Assembly: GCF_900156095.1 (NCBI RefSeq)
Contig: NZ_FTMJ01000002.1
Coordinates: forward strand, 62,001 to 126,000
Length of the DNA: 64,000 nucleotides
Reading direction: 5' to 3'
Origin: Aeromonas sp. RU39B
Lineage (GTDB): Bacteria; Pseudomonadota; Gammaproteobacteria; Enterobacterales; Aeromonadaceae
The notes beneath the pieces were generated by a model. That model did not search any database. It saw nothing but the letters and a program-made list of their open reading frames with translations, and was not told where the DNA came from. The translations under genes and the position numbers were made by a program. Shown piece by piece: positions 37,477 to 49,500 of the stretch. Position 1 is the first letter of the stretch; each line of letters starts with the position of its first letter.

Positions 37477-39356
37477 GCTGCCTCCTGCGCTGCGCTGCGC
37501 CGGCGCCTGCATGCCGGCAGCAATCCGGCCAGCGCCAGCAGTGCGCCGCCGAGCCAAAGCCAGCTTGCTCCCGGCTTGTAGGCAATACGCAGGGCGATGC
37601 GCTGACCCTGTTTATCACCCGGCACCACATAGAGATCGCCGCGGGCCAGGCGCAGCAATCCCACCTCGTTCATCTGCATGGTGCGCACGCTGTAAAAGCG
37701 CTTCTCCGCCCATGTCCGGCCAAGTTCACGGCCATCACGACGCACAATAAGGTGGTAGCGCTCGGCGCTGTAGTTCGGGCCCAGCTCGGCGCTGATATCC
37801 GTAAGCTCGAGCTGATAATCGCCGATGAGGGTGTGTTCACCTACAGAGAGCAACTGGTCGCGCTGCTGGGTATAACCGGCGAGCTGGCTGGCGCCGAGCA
37901 CTGCAATGGCCACCGCCAAATGGGCCAGATGCATGGTCAGATGGTAACGGCCGTCGCGCCAGAGGGCATACAGGGTGACGACCGCGAGCCACATGGCCAG
38001 CAAGCTGGCCAGTGCCGGTAGCGGAGCAAGTGGCATGGGATGCTGCAGGTTAAGCCACAAGGCCGGCGGCACTGCCAACAGCAGGCTTCGCAGCAGCCCA
38101 GTCCAGGGCGCCAGCGGGTGATCGCCGCGCTGCCAGCACAGCCAAGGCAGCCAGATTAAAAGTGCCATGGCCAGCAGCACCAGCGGCACAAACAGGGCAT
38201 TGAAATAGGGTGGACCGACCGAGATGGCGCCCCATCCCCAGAAGGCGTAGAGCAGGGGATAAAAGGTGCCGATGAGCACCACGGCGGCCGCCAGCAGCGG
38301 CAGGCCAATGGCACAGGCTAGGGCAGTTTCGCGCGACCGCCAGCCAAAACGAACGCGCTCAAAGGTCAGCTGCCCGCGCCATCCATATAAAAGCAGGCCG
38401 CCGCCGAGCACGGCGCCCAGCAAGATAAGCAGGGAGTGGCCCCGCTCACTGTCGATGGCAAACGCATGCACCGAGCTCATCACGCCGGCGCGCACCATGA
38501 AGGTACCGAGCAGGCTCATGGCAAATGTGAGCAGAGCCAGCAGCAAAATGGCGTGGCCGTAGATGCTGCGCCGCTCAAACGCAGCCAGAGCGTGCAAGAG
38601 GGCGGTGCCGAGCAGCCAAGGCAGCAGGGAGGCGTTTTCCACCGGGTCCCAGAACCACCAGCCACCCCAACCGAGTTCGTGATAAGCCCACCAGGCACCG
38701 AGTGCAATCCCGGCCGTGAGCCAGCCCCAGGCACTGCGAGCAAGCGGTCGCCAAGTTTGTACCAATGTGCTGTCGAGTCGGCGCTCCCACAAGGCGGTGA
38801 CCGCCAGGGCAAAGCTGGCGGCAAAGCCCACGTAGCCCAGATAGAGCAGCGGTGGATGGAGGATCAGCGCCACATCTTGCAGCATCGGATTGAGATCACG
38901 CCCCTCAAACGGCGGCGGAAACTGGCGGGCAAACGGATTGCTATAGATCAGTAAAAACAGCAGCAGCACCAGACCCAGCCAGCCCATGATGCTTTGCGCG
39001 CGCGCCCGGGTGACCAAAGGTTGATGGAGGGCGCCAAGACGCACACTCCAAAGCTGCAGGGCAAAGATAAAAAAGAGCAGCGATCCTTCATGTCCGCCCC
39101 AGACGGCGGCCAGCTTGAAGGGAAGCGGCAGCCGGCTGTTGCTGTGCTGCGCCACATAGCTCAGGGTCAAATCGTTGTGGGCAAAGCTCAATGCGAGCAG
39201 TAGCAGCGCGCCGCCGCTCAATAGCACACAGAGCCAGGCCAACCTGTTGGCAAGGTGGCTGGCGCCAAGACGGGCCGATAACCAGGGCAGAGCGCCCTGA
39301 CACAGGGAGAGAAGCGTGGCTAATAACAGGCAGAGCAGCGCAAACTCGGGCAACAT
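37464..39356 (-). CDS. nrfE: cytochrome c heme lyase subunit NrfE
   Basis: A 630-residue polytopic inner membrane protein of the CcmF/NrfE family with the periplasmic WWD motif in GWGGWWFWDPVENASLLPWL, His residues flanking it (HPPLLYLG, RAGVMSSVHAF) and about 14 membrane segments. With the NrfF-NrfG fusion it should attach heme to the CXXCK site of NrfA. The operon context makes NrfE rather than CcmF the right name. It starts 59 bases after nrfD, with a perfect hairpin in the gap. Confidence 0.95.
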   Translation of the reverse strand: MLPEFALLCLLLATLLSLCQGALPWLSARLGASHLANRLAWLCVLLSGGALLLLALSFAHNDLTLSYVAQHSNSRLPLPFKLAAVWGGHEGSLLFFIFALQLWSVRLGALHQPLVTRARAQSIMGWLGLVLLLFLLIYSNPFARQFPPPFEGRDLNPMLQDVALILHPPLLYLGYVGFAASFALAVTALWERRLDSTLVQTWRPLARSAWGWLTAGIALGAWWAYHELGWGGWWFWDPVENASLLPWLLGTALLHALAAFERRSIYGHAILLLALLTFAMSLLGTFMVRAGVMSSVHAFAIDSERGHSLLILLGAVLGGGLLLYGWRGQLTFERVRFGWRSRETALACAIGLPLLAAAVVLIGTFYPLLYAFWGWGAISVGPPYFNALFVPLVLLAMALLIWLPWLCWQRGDHPLAPWTGLLRSLLLAVPPALWLNLQHPMPLAPLPALASLLAMWLAVVTLYALWRDGRYHLTMHLAHLAVAIAVLGASQLAGYTQQRDQLLSVGEHTLIGDYQLELTDISAELGPNYSAERYHLIVRRDGRELGRTWAEKRFYSVRTMQMNEVGLLRLARGDLYVVPGDKQGQRIALRIAYKPGASWLWLGGALLALAGLLPACRRRRSAAQEAACAH

Positions 39357-39375
39357 GCGAGGCTAGGTCCAAGAT

Positions 39376-39396
39376 GGCGGGGAGAGACTCCCCGCC
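39376..39396 (-). promoter_or_regulatory. intra-operon hairpin between nrfD and nrfE
   Basis: A perfect 9-bp GC-rich stem, GGCGGGGAG and CTCCCCGCC, with a 3-base loop fills the nrfD-nrfE gap. It has no T-run on the minus strand, so it may be a processing or 3'-end-stabilising element separating the electron-transfer genes from the heme lyase genes. Confidence 0.6.
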
Positions 39397-39415
39397 GGTT
39401 TAAACAGCACGCTCA

Positions 39416-40372
39416 TCACGCCACCGTCATCTGGCCGGCATAGAGGATGAAATAGCGCAGTAGCAGGATGCCGGTGAGACTGCAGCAGCACACCAGCAGC
39501 AACTTGCCGCGGCCATGTCCCGGCAGACGACCGAGCAGCAACGGTGCGGCCAGACCGATGCCCACCACCCCCAACCAGAAGACGCCGGACCAAAAACCAC
39601 CACCGAGGGCGCTCATCAGGGCCACCATCTTCTGACCGTCGCCAAACCACAAGCCGGTGAAAAAGCAGACCAGTAACAGGGCTTCGATAAGTACCAGCGG
39701 AGTCTCGAAGCGGTGCAGAAAATGCACTGTAGGATCATCAGAGGGCGTCTTGAACGCCGTGACCGCCAGTAAAATCGAACTGGCGACTCCTGAGCTTAAC
39801 CCCGAGACCAGAAACAGCACCGGCAGCACCGGGTTGTTGAGCATCGGATAGCTTTTGAGCGCCGACAGCAAAAAACCGGTGTAGGCGCCAAGCAGCACGG
39901 CAAGCAGTAGCAGCAGCGGCTCCACCAGCTTGTCCAGCCGTGGCAGGGCAGCTAGCAGGGTATCCACCCAGACGAGTTTCCCCGGCAAGAAACGTGCTCG
40001 CAGCATCGTCAACTCTCTGGCAAACACGCCGCCGAGCCAGACAAACAGCACCGCCATATAGACCTGAAACAGCATGACCCCCATCGACATCACCGAGTCA
40101 AACTGATAGTGGAACATCAGCTTCCAGAAGGTCCACGGGCGGGCCAGGTGGAATATCAGGATCAGCAGCCCGAGGATCACCGAGCCCGGCCCCAAGATAG
40201 CCACGGCCTTGAGCACACCGCTCTGGCTCGCCTGCGCCTTGAGCACCTTTTGCTTGAGCAGCACGGCGAAGGTCACGCTCCCGGCCGAGATCCCGAGCAG
40301 GAACAAATAGATGGCGATCGGCCAGTCCCACACCAGCGATGGAAAGTGGAACGGATCGGCTGGCAGCATCAT
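39416..40372 (-). CDS. nrfD: quinol-oxidising membrane subunit NrfD
   Basis: A 318-residue polytopic membrane protein of the NrfD/PsrC family that takes electrons from menaquinol and passes them to NrfC. It starts with PFHFPSLVWDWPIAIYLFLLGISAG, close to the enteric protein. The first ATG overlaps the nrfC stop as ATGA, so the two are coupled. There are about eight membrane segments. Confidence 0.95.
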   Translation of the reverse strand: MMLPADPFHFPSLVWDWPIAIYLFLLGISAGSVTFAVLLKQKVLKAQASQSGVLKAVAILGPGSVILGLLILIFHLARPWTFWKLMFHYQFDSVMSMGVMLFQVYMAVLFVWLGGVFARELTMLRARFLPGKLVWVDTLLAALPRLDKLVEPLLLLLAVLLGAYTGFLLSALKSYPMLNNPVLPVLFLVSGLSSGVASSILLAVTAFKTPSDDPTVHFLHRFETPLVLIEALLLVCFFTGLWFGDGQKMVALMSALGGGFWSGVFWLGVVGIGLAAPLLLGRLPGHGRGKLLLVCCCSLTGILLLRYFILYAGQMTVA

Positions 40373-41109
40373 GATTTCACCTCCCCGTTGAGCGTCCCGT
40401 TCACATAACCGGCGGGTACGCCGTCACGCCCGATCTCGAGCTCTTCACCGCTGCCGGATGCCGCGACCCGATACATCTTGGGCGAGGTGCCCAGATGGGA
40501 TTTGGCGCGGTAAGTCGGCTGTGTGGCCAGTTTCTGGTTGATGGCGCTGTGCGGATCATCCAGATCGCCAAAGGTCAGTGCCTGGGTCGGGCAGGCTTCC
40601 ACGCAGGCGGGGAGCTTGCCACGGGCCAGATTGGTGTGCAGACAGAAATCGCACTTGTCGGCGACCCGGGTTTGCGGATTGATAAAGCGCACCCGGTAGG
40701 GGCAGGCGGCGATGCAATATTGGCAGCCGACGCAGAGATCGGCATTGACATCGACAATCCCGGTAGCCGCATCCACGTGAGAGGCGCCGGTCGGACAGAC
40801 ATGTACACAGGGTGCGTTATCGCAGTGCTGGCAGGAGTGGCGATAGAAGTGGTAACGGGCTTCGGGGAAGGTACCGATGGGGCCCTTGCGCACGATCTGC
40901 AGACGCGACACCCCGTTAGGCACCTTGTTGACCTCGCGGCAGGCATCCATGCAGGCTGTACAGCCAATACAGGCCGTCTCATCGTGCAGCATCCCCAGCC
41001 GCTTGCCGTTGACCATCATGCTGGCTGCCAGGCTGTGCACCGGTCCTGTCATCATGATGAGGGCGCCGGCCCCCATCCCGGTCAGGAAACCGCGGCGAGA
41101 GCAGCTCAT
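40369..41109 (-). CDS. nrfC: NrfC ferredoxin-type iron-sulfur subunit
   Basis: Carries electrons from NrfD to NrfB in the periplasm. The 246-residue protein has a twin-arginine signal ([16 protein letters not shown]) and sixteen cysteines in four 4Fe-4S motifs: [35 protein letters not shown] and CDFCLHTN with a distal CVEAC. Its stop overlaps nrfD and its start overlaps nrfB by four bases. Confidence 0.95.
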   Translation of the reverse strand: MSCSRRGFLTGMGAGALIMMTGPVHSLAASMMVNGKRLGMLHDETACIGCTACMDACREVNKVPNGVSRLQIVRKGPIGTFPEARYHFYRHSCQHCDNAPCVHVCPTGASHVDAATGIVDVNADLCVGCQYCIAACPYRVRFINPQTRVADKCDFCLHTNLARGKLPACVEACPTQALTFGDLDDPHSAINQKLATQPTYRAKSHLGTSPKMYRVAASGSGEELEIGRDGVPAGYVNGTLNGEVKS

Positions 41110-41675
41110 GGGGCCTCCTTGTCGCTCGCCTCAGCCTCGTTGGCCAGTTTGGCGGCGTGCTGCTTGCCGTGACAATCCACACACAGACCGATGCGAGCCT
41201 TGTCGCTGATGCCGACCATGGGCTCCTTGGCAATATGCAGTTCATGGCAACTGGTACAGGCCAGCTTGGTGGCGTGCACATCATGGGCCCAGAAGGCTTC
41301 ACGCAGCGGTTTGGGCTCGTGGCAGCTCAGGCACACGCCATTTTTCTGATCAAGGGGCATGCTGGCGTCGGCAAAGTTCATCACATCCTTCACCCCTTCA
41401 CGGTGACGGGGCGAAGGCTTGCCGTGGCAGTTGGTACAGGTCACCGGCCCCAGGTTGTTGGGGTTGGTCGCCTTGGCGTGCTTGCCGTGCATCCCTTCGC
41501 TCTCTTTTTTGTGGCATTGGGTGCAGGCGTAGTCGGGATTACGCTGGGGCAGCACATCGCTCTGGCTCGTCGTCGTGGCGCTCGCAGTGGTGGCCTCTTC
41601 GGCCCGAAGGGCCGGGCTGCCGAGCACCGAGCACAGGGCCAGCGGCAGCAGGAAACGTGAAAGCAGTGTCATCAT
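41106..41675 (-). CDS. nrfB: pentaheme cytochrome NrfB
   Basis: A periplasmic electron carrier between NrfC and NrfA. The 189-residue protein has a signal peptide ([18 protein letters not shown]) and five CXXCH sites: CTQCH, CTNCH, CLSCH, CTSCH and CVDCH. The start could be 41675 or the adjacent ATG at 41672. It follows nrfA by 51 bases and overlaps nrfC by four. Confidence 0.95.
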   Translation of the reverse strand: MMTLLSRFLLPLALCSVLGSPALRAEEATTASATTTSQSDVLPQRNPDYACTQCHKKESEGMHGKHAKATNPNNLGPVTCTNCHGKPSPRHREGVKDVMNFADASMPLDQKNGVCLSCHEPKPLREAFWAHDVHATKLACTSCHELHIAKEPMVGISDKARIGLCVDCHGKQHAAKLANEAEASDKEAP

Positions 41676-41697
41676 TTTATCTCATCCCACCGGTTGG

Positions 41698-41721
41698 CTG
41701 CCGGCCCTTGCGAGCCGGCAG
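41698..41721 (-). promoter_or_regulatory. intercistronic hairpin between nrfA and nrfB
   Basis: A perfect 8-bp stem CTGCCGGC / GCCGGCAG with an 8-base loop lies between the nrfA stop and nrfB. With no T-run, it may stabilise the nrfA message or partly attenuate the rest of the operon, favouring catalytic subunit over partners. Confidence 0.55.
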
Positions 41722-41726
41722 GTGAC

Positions 41727-43142
41727 TTACTGGGCCAGTCGGCCCGCCGCTTTGGCCTGTTCGTCCCAGGCCGGTACCGTGGTTTTGAGGAATTGCTGCT
41801 TGTCGGAGATGAACTTCTGCATGTCCATACCCAGAGCGGCCTGCGCTTTCTCCTTGGTGCTGATATCCGGCAGCGGAATCTCGCCGGTAATGCCCTTGGT
41901 CGCGAGCAGGCGGGCGAGCTGGGTGCGGGCATCGGCCGCCTTGTCCAGTGCCGTACCAAGGACCTTCAGACCCACTTCAGGTGCGTGCATGTGGATGCCG
42001 TGGGAGGCAATCGCGTAATCCCAGCGCCATTGGGCGTGACGGATGTCCTGCAAGATGGGCTTCATCTGCTCTTCGGTAGCGCCGGCATCCCAGGCCGCCT
42101 TGGCTTCAAAGTGAGCGTGCACCAGTTGGCGCTCGACTTTCAGCTTGAGCTCATGCACCGCATCTTTGCGCTCTTGAACCACTGCTTGCAGGGCTTGTTT
42201 GCTCTGGGTGTGGCAGTTAGCGCAGGTTTGTTCGAATCTATCGAACGGATTGCCGACCTTGTGATCGGTATAGAGCTTGCCATCGGCGCCGCGCACCTTG
42301 GGCATGTGGCAATCGACACAACCGACATTGTTCTTGCCGTGGATGCCGGCGCGCCAGGTTTCATACTCGGGGTGCTGCGCCTTGAGCATGGGCGTCTTGG
42401 AGAGGCCATGTACCCAGTCAGCAAAGCCGAGCTTGTCGTAATAGCGCTCCATATCGTCCACTGAGGTACCCTCATCCCACGGGAATTTCACCGACTTGGT
42501 GGGGGCCTTGAAGTAGTATTCGACGTGGCACTGGCCGCACACCTGCGCTTGCTGATCGAAGCGGCCCTGTTTTTCAAATGGCATATGGATGGCGTCCATG
42601 GCCCGGCTGGCATAGGGACGTGACAGATGCAGGGCCGGTTTGCCCTCTTTGAACGCCTTGCTGCCAGTATCGTGGCAGTCGGCGCAGCCGATGGTATTGA
42701 CGATTTCAGGGCCGCCCTTGGCCCACATGCCCTTGAAGTAGGCATCTTCCCCCTGACTGTCGATCACGCGCGCAACGTCCGGGCTCTTGCAGCTCCAGCA
42801 CGCCATCGGCAGCGGGCCATCTTCCGCAGTTTTGGGGGCGCCGGTACGCAGGGTTTCGCGCACATCGGTCAGGGCGTAGTAGTGACCACGCGGCTTGTTG
42901 TAATCCTTGGAGAAGGGGTAGCCGGCCCACATCACCACCATGTTGGGATCGTCTGCCAGCGCATCGGTGCGTTCGCTGCTTTCGCTGGTTTTCTTCCACG
43001 ACTCGTATTGGCTCGCATGCTCTTTGGCAAACTGTTCGTTGCGTGCCTCGACCTCGGCCATCGTTTGTCCTGCCCACAGCACACCTGTCAGCAGAACGCC
43101 CAGGGTTAACCCCATGTTCTTGATTGCTGATCCCACGATCAT
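41727..43142 (-). CDS. nrfA: pentaheme cytochrome c nitrite reductase NrfA
   Basis: Reduces nitrite to ammonium with six electrons in the periplasm. The 471-residue protein has a signal peptide, the unusual catalytic heme site CWSCK (residues 115-119) and four CXXCH sites: CADCH, CGQCH, CVDCH and CANCH. The Lys-ligated heme needs the NrfE/NrfF-NrfG lyase encoded in the operon. The start is set at ATG 43142; GTG 43145 and a later ATG remain possible. It is the first gene of the operon, with an FNR-like site upstream. Confidence 0.96.
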   Translation of the reverse strand: MIVGSAIKNMGLTLGVLLTGVLWAGQTMAEVEARNEQFAKEHASQYESWKKTSESSERTDALADDPNMVVMWAGYPFSKDYNKPRGHYYALTDVRETLRTGAPKTAEDGPLPMACWSCKSPDVARVIDSQGEDAYFKGMWAKGGPEIVNTIGCADCHDTGSKAFKEGKPALHLSRPYASRAMDAIHMPFEKQGRFDQQAQVCGQCHVEYYFKAPTKSVKFPWDEGTSVDDMERYYDKLGFADWVHGLSKTPMLKAQHPEYETWRAGIHGKNNVGCVDCHMPKVRGADGKLYTDHKVGNPFDRFEQTCANCHTQSKQALQAVVQERKDAVHELKLKVERQLVHAHFEAKAAWDAGATEEQMKPILQDIRHAQWRWDYAIASHGIHMHAPEVGLKVLGTALDKAADARTQLARLLATKGITGEIPLPDISTKEKAQAALGMDMQKFISDKQQFLKTTVPAWDEQAKAAGRLAQ

Positions 43143-43514
43143 CACTCCCAGAAGATGGCCTCTGTCAGTGAGCAGGGGCCTTTGTTGTCATGAATGGACA
43201 ACCGCAATGTCCATTTGCTCATCGGGGATAATATGAAATGAATAATTCAAATGGCTATTTGTCGGAGCAAAACTTGTTCTGGATCAATTGCTCCCGGCAC
43301 CGGATGTCAAAAGTGGGAGTGACTTAACAGTTTCATCCAGTAGCGGGAACCTTGGCTGGCGTAGAGGGCCGTTTCGCGTTCGAAAGGGGGTCAGGCGAAT
43401 CGATTATTCGGTGACCAATATGTCGAAATAATAGAAAGGACGGCGTCATTAGAGCACGGTATGATGTGCTCTTTTCGGATTCTTAACAGTCGACCGTCTC
43501 TCGCCGGAGTTGTC
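43143..43514. other. divergent control region of nrfA and the giant adhesin
   Basis: About 370 bases hold the promoters of both nrfA and the adhesin gene. An FNR-like site lies at 43274-43287. A possible nrfA -10 on the minus strand is TATTCA (43244-43239). The adhesin start has GGAG six bases upstream. I see no clear -35/-10 pair or c-di-GMP-type operator for the adhesin. Confidence 0.5.
43274..43287. promoter_or_regulatory. FNR-like site upstream of nrfA
   Basis: TTGTTCTGGATCAA, read on the minus strand TTGATCCAGAACAA, has one mismatch to TTGAT-N4-ATCAA. It lies about 138 bases before the nrfA start and about 39 bases before a candidate -10, the right distance for anaerobic activation. FNR control of nrf is known in E. 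coli. Confidence 0.65.
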
Positions 43515-46500
43515 ATGACCACGCTACGTATCGCTGTCCCCACTCGAATCACCGCTCTGCAAGACCCTTCCGCCCTGATTATCGCCGCTAATGGTGCGCA
43601 GCTGCCGGCCAGCGTAGGCATGTTACTCGAGCCCGGCATGCAGCTGCAGGTGGCCAGGCCCGAACAAGTGACGCTGCAAGCGCAATCTGCCGAGCCGCTG
43701 AATGTTAACGATGCGTCAACCCAGGCGCAGCTCGATGCCATTCAACAAGCCATCTTGCAGGGGAACGACCCGACGGCGCAGTTTGAAGCCACAGCGGCCG
43801 GCGCGGCGGCTGCGGGGGGCGGTGTGGTGGGCTCGAGTGCCGGCAGCGCGGTGATTGTCGAACGCATCGGTGACGCCACCTTGGCAGAGGCCGGTTTTGA
43901 TACCACCCATGATGGGGGTAACGCGGTTCCTCCCCAGCGTGTGGCGGCAGTGGATATCGACGCCTTTGCGGCCATCACAGTCGATGAGCCACAAACCGCT
44001 GACAATATCATTAATGCCACTGAGCTGACCGCCCTGATCATTCGCGGCAGTGTCGATGATGTGGAGGTGGGGCAGCCGGTCACCGTCACGCTCACCGATA
44101 GCAGCGGTCAGAGCGTGACACTCACCACGACGGTGTTACCCGGCAACGTGTGGGCCGCTGACTTTGGCGATCTGACCGGCCGGCTGGTCGATGGCCAGAT
44201 CACCATCACCGCTACCACAGTGGATGGGGCGGGCAACCGCGCCGTTGATAGCGCTAGCACGCTGCTTGATACCGTCACCACTATCTCCCTTGATCTGGCA
44301 GACAGTAGCGATAGCGGCGCCAGCCAGACTGATAACCTGACCCGGGATACAACGCCGCTGCTGCAAGGCCGGGGTGAGCCCGGTGCCAGCGTGACATTAA
44401 GTCTGGCCGGTCAGGTGCTGGCCGTGCTCACGGTGGATAGCGATGGCAACTGGCAATTCACTCTGCCGGCGGGGCTACCCGATGGGCAACACGATTTCCA
44501 GGTTGAGGCGGTTGATATCGCCGGTAACCGCGCCACGCAAACGTTGAGTATCACGGTAGATACCCAGGCGTCGGTGGATCTCGACGATCTTGATACATCG
44601 GCGCTGTTCGGCCAGACCAATGCCACGTTGAGCGGCACCAGCAGTCAGGTCGAAGCCGGACAAACCGTGACGATCGATCTGATTGGTAAAAGCGGCGTAT
44701 TGCTTACCACGACCGCGCTGGTGCAGGAGGATGGTCGCTGGCAGGTAACCGGGCTCGATCTCTCTTCTCTCAACGACGCTTTTGAAGTGTGGGCCAGTGT
44801 CACTGATTTGGCCGGCAACAGTGCGACCGACGGCGCTCCGCTGATTGGCCAGAGCGAGACGCTCACCCTCTCCGAGTCCGAACTGGCGCAAGGGGCTGTC
44901 GTTGCGACCGGCACGCTCAATACCGGCGCCGGGGTGGATGGCAATCTGCAGGTGGTTTTTGGTGCGGATCAAACCAGCCTCGAGCAACTGGGGCTGCAGA
45001 GCCATGGCGAGCGGCTTAGCTATAGCCTGAGCAGTGATAACCATGTGCTGACGGCCACGGCTGGCGGTCAGACCGTCTTTACCCTGACACTCTCTGACGA
45101 TGGCAGTTATCGCATCGAATGGGCCCAGAGCCTTGATCACCGCAGCGATACCTTAGCCTTGCCGTTTGCGCTGGAGTACCGTGATAACGACGGCGATCTG
45201 GTTAAGGCCAACCTGTCACTGCAATGGGTTGATAGCACGCCGGTAGCATTTACGGTTCCCGCGACAGCGCTCACTGAAGATGCGTTTGGCCACTCAGACG
45301 ATGTGGTGAGCGCCAGCCGTTTTGTGATAAGTCACAATGCCGATCCGATCTTGCCAAGCAGTGTGATGTTCAGCCAGCAGAGCGATACTCTAGCCCGTCT
45401 CAATGGCTTGGGGCTCAGTAGCGATGGTCATCAGCTCACATTTGAATTTGATGGTGCGCGCCAACTGATCGGCTTTTACCAGGATGCGCAGGGCAAGCGG
45501 GTCGCGGTGCTCAGCGCCACCCTGACCGGCAGTGCCAATGGCCTCGATGTGGACGGTGAGATGTCCGTGCATCTGAGTGCGCCGCTGGATCACCAGCGCA
45601 GTGACGTTATCTCTCTTAACCTGCAGGTCGAAGCGCGTGATATTGATGGCGACAAGACTCAGGCTGCGGTGGTGATTACCCTGCGTGATGGCGCAGACCC
45701 GGTTATCGGCAGTGACCCCGGTATTGCCCTGACGGAAGGCCCGTCCCAGACGGTGGATGGTCAGGTGGCTGTGACCGTGGGTAGCGACCGCTTGGTTTCC
45801 CTTCACTTTGAGGGCGCCCAACCCTCGCTGACTGGGCTGACCAGTCAGGGTAAGGCGACGAGCTACGAGGTGCATGATAACCAGCTGACTGTCAAAGATT
45901 GGCAGGGCAAGACGCTGATGACAGTGACCATCGGGCTTGATGGCAAATACAGCGTTGCACTTAGTGGTGCTTTTGACCAACCGGCGGCGCCTCATCGTCT
46001 TGATCTGGGGCTACAGGTGGTGGGTCGTGATGCCGATGGGGATCACAGCAACGTCGGCACGCTTAACATCAGCATTGTTGACGGCGCTTTGCCACAGGTC
46101 GAGGCAGTGTCCTTGCCACTGGTAGAGGACAGCAACTGGCAGCAGAGCCAAACTCTTAATGGCGATCTGGTCATCAAAGCGGGCAGTGATCCGCTGGCCA
46201 GCATCACCTTCGATGCCAATCAGCCGGGGCTGCAGGGATTCACCTCGGGCCAACAGGTTGTGACCATCGCGGTGGCCGATCATCGTATCGAGGGGCGTAC
46301 CTCCGATGGCACGCTGGTGTTTGAGCTGACTCTCGGCAACGATGGCAAATACAGCTTTACCCTTCATCAGGCACTGGACCAGGGCAGTGCCGACAGCCTG
46401 CTCAAGGCGGGTTTTACCCTGCTCGACAGCGATGGCGACAAGGTCTCCTCCACCATTACTGTGGCGGTAGGTGATGGCGCCAACCCGACCATCTCCGCAG

Positions 46501-49500
46501 TGACTGGCACTACCATCACCGAGATGGCGCAAGGGGAGGTGGCCACGGTCAGCACCATGAGCTTCACGGTGACCCACGGCAGCGATGCCCTCGATCCCGC
46601 ATCGCTCGGTTTTGATATTGCCACCATCCAGAGCACCCTGACCGGCCTGACCAGTCATGGCAATCCGATCACCTTCTCCCTCGACGCCAACGGCCAGCTG
46701 GTCGGGATCGCCGGCGGGCAGGTGGTACTGCGCGCCGAACTGAATCCGGTCGACAACAACGGCAACTGGAGCATCACCGCCAAGGTCACCCTGAGCGGTG
46801 AGCTGGATCACAAGGGGAGTGAATCTCTTAACCTGCCGCTGGCGGTCACGCTGGCCGACAAGGATGGCGATCGCATCGGTACTTCGCTGCCGCTCATCAT
46901 CTCGGATGGCAAGGCACCGAGCTTTATTCCTGGCATTGGTGTGACTCTGGATGAGGGTGACCTCACCGGCAGCAACAGCCTGAGCCAAACCGGTCACTTT
47001 GACGTGCAAGCCGGATCGGATCGTGTGGCCGATGTGGTGTTTGCCGATGGTAGCCTGCAACCGGCGCTCACAGCGCTCGGCCAGAGCGTCAAGTACGAGC
47101 TGTTTGATGGGGATCCTGCCATCTCCGGTAGCCAGTTGCTCAAGGGTTATGTGATGGTGGATGGCCAGCGGGTCGAGGTGTTTGAGGTCAAGCTGATCGG
47201 TAGCCTCGATCAGGCGGGCAAGAACGGTTTTGACTATCAGGTGACTCTCTATCAGGGGATCCATCAGGGCGCCAACGCCGTGACCGAGTTGCCCATCAAG
47301 GTGATCGTCAACGACTATGACAAGGCGGGTGGCAACAACGACAGCACCAGCGGCACCCTCAATATCCAGATTGGGGAAGGTGAGAAACCGACGTTGATAC
47401 TGACCGGCGTGACGCTGGCAGAGGGGCGCTTCGATGGCGCCAACTCGGCCACCGACGACCAGCAGGCGAGCGGCAAAATCACCATTAAAGCTGACTCGGA
47501 TCCGGTGACCGATGTGCGGCTGACGCTCTCCGGTCAGGTCATGGATGCCAGCTGCAAGCCCATTAGCCACAATGGCGAGGTCTTGACCTGGAAAGCGGTT
47601 GGCACGGATGGCCACACCTTCCAGGCCGTGACCAGCGGCGGTCTGGTGGTGATAACGGTGTCGATCCCCACAGTGCCCGCCAGCATCGCCGCTCACAGCA
47701 GCGCGGCTATCGATTATCAGGTGACCGTGCATACCAACCTGGATCACGGGGCGGATGACAAACTTAACCTGACCTTGCCGGTCAAGGTGACCGACAGCGA
47801 CGGCAGCGTGACGACTGGCAATACCACCGCCGTGATTACCGATGCTGACAACCCCGTGATCACCAGCATCGAGGGTGTCACCGTCAAGGAGTCGGATCTC
47901 AACGGGGGCAGTGGCCAGCATGGGGGCACCAGCCCGTCAGGTTCGGGAGAGGTTGCCATCGGTCAGGTGATGATCGGCGCCGGGAGCGACCGGGTGGCTT
48001 CTCTGCAACTGGATGTGGCCCGTTTCAACGCCCTCAACAGCCTCACGTCGGGGGGCAAGGTGGTCACCATTGCCGCCGATAGCCAGCCTGGCGTGTATCT
48101 TGGCAAAGACAGCGCAGGCAAGCTCATCTTCAAGCTGACGTTGGATGTCTCTGGCCGTTATACCTTCGATCTTACCGGCAATCTGGATCACCGCGTCCAG
48201 GGCAAGGATCTGCTGGATATCCAGCTGCCGTTACAGGCGCGGGACAGTGACGGAGACCTCAGCGCCGAAGTGATTGGCCATGTGAGCGTGCAAGATGATG
48301 TGCCCGTGGCTGTGGATGCAAGCAAGACCCTGAATGAAGGTGCAAAAGTGACCGGCGATCTGCTGGCCACTGCCAGTGAGGGGGCGGACGATGCAGTCGT
48401 TAAATCGGTAACCATCAACGGTTTCGAGCACCCCGTCGCCGCAAGGGGCAATACCACCATCTCGGTAACAGATGGCACAGGACAAGCTATCGGCACTTTG
48501 GTTATCAATGCCGAGGGTAACTACAGCTTCACGGCCAAGTCGGGCATCGATCACAGCAACAGCACCCTGGTACAGCAGATTGGATTCCATTTGGTGGACG
48601 GTGACGGGGATACCGATGATGGGGTTCTGACTCTGACCATCCGGGATGAGGCTGGCAAACTCACTGTGAGCTCGGTCACCGGTCAGGAGGATGCGGGTGC
48701 AACCGATCCGGGCCAGGGGATCCCCATTACCATGAGCCTGGATGTGGGGGATTTCGATCGGGGCGAACATGTTGAACAACTGCTGTTCCAGGCGCCGGCC
48801 AATGCCCAGGGTACCTTCTATTTCAACGGCATCGCACTGACCACCATTACCCAAGGTGGCAAGACCTGGTATCAGGTGCCGCCTACGGCCATGGTGGCGG
48901 TGGCCAACACCAACGACAAGTTCGAGCTCACCGGTGTCACCTTCGTGCCGAACCACGACTACTCGAGCTACAACAACGGAGGCAATCCCCTGCGCTTCCC
49001 GGTGCAGTTGCAGGTGGGCGTCACCGAGGGGAGCAAGCCCCCGGTGCTTACCGGCAATCTTGATATTACGGTACAGGGTATTGCCGACCAGCCACTCTGG
49101 GATGGAGCGAGCACACACCAGCACTACACCACTAGTGAGGACAGCAGCGGCATTGCCCTCAATGTGCAGGCGGGCCTCACCGATAGGGATGGCTCCGAGA
49201 CCCTGACCTACCAGATCAAATGGGAAGCGGGTCAGGGGACTCTGACCCTGAACGGCCAGGTGCTTACCCCGGGGACAAACGGCCTCTATACCGTTGCTGG
49301 TAGCGACATCAACAAGATCACCGTGGTGCCCGGTAAGGACTATAGCGGTGACATCAAGCTATCGGTGACTCCGATCAGCACGGAGAAGAACCCGATCGCT
49401 CAGGGTCAGGGTATGGCGCAGGGAGACAAAATTGAGTTGGTGATCAACGTTAATCCGGTAGCGGATGACGCCAAGCTGACCCTTCGTGACATTCAGGGCA

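Noticed and set aside
46011..47921. A 636-codon open frame on the minus strand inside the adhesin gene
   Set aside because: It mirrors a GC-rich, repeat-coding frame; its translation is low in complexity, has no family pattern, and the plus-strand frame spans the whole region with clear domains.
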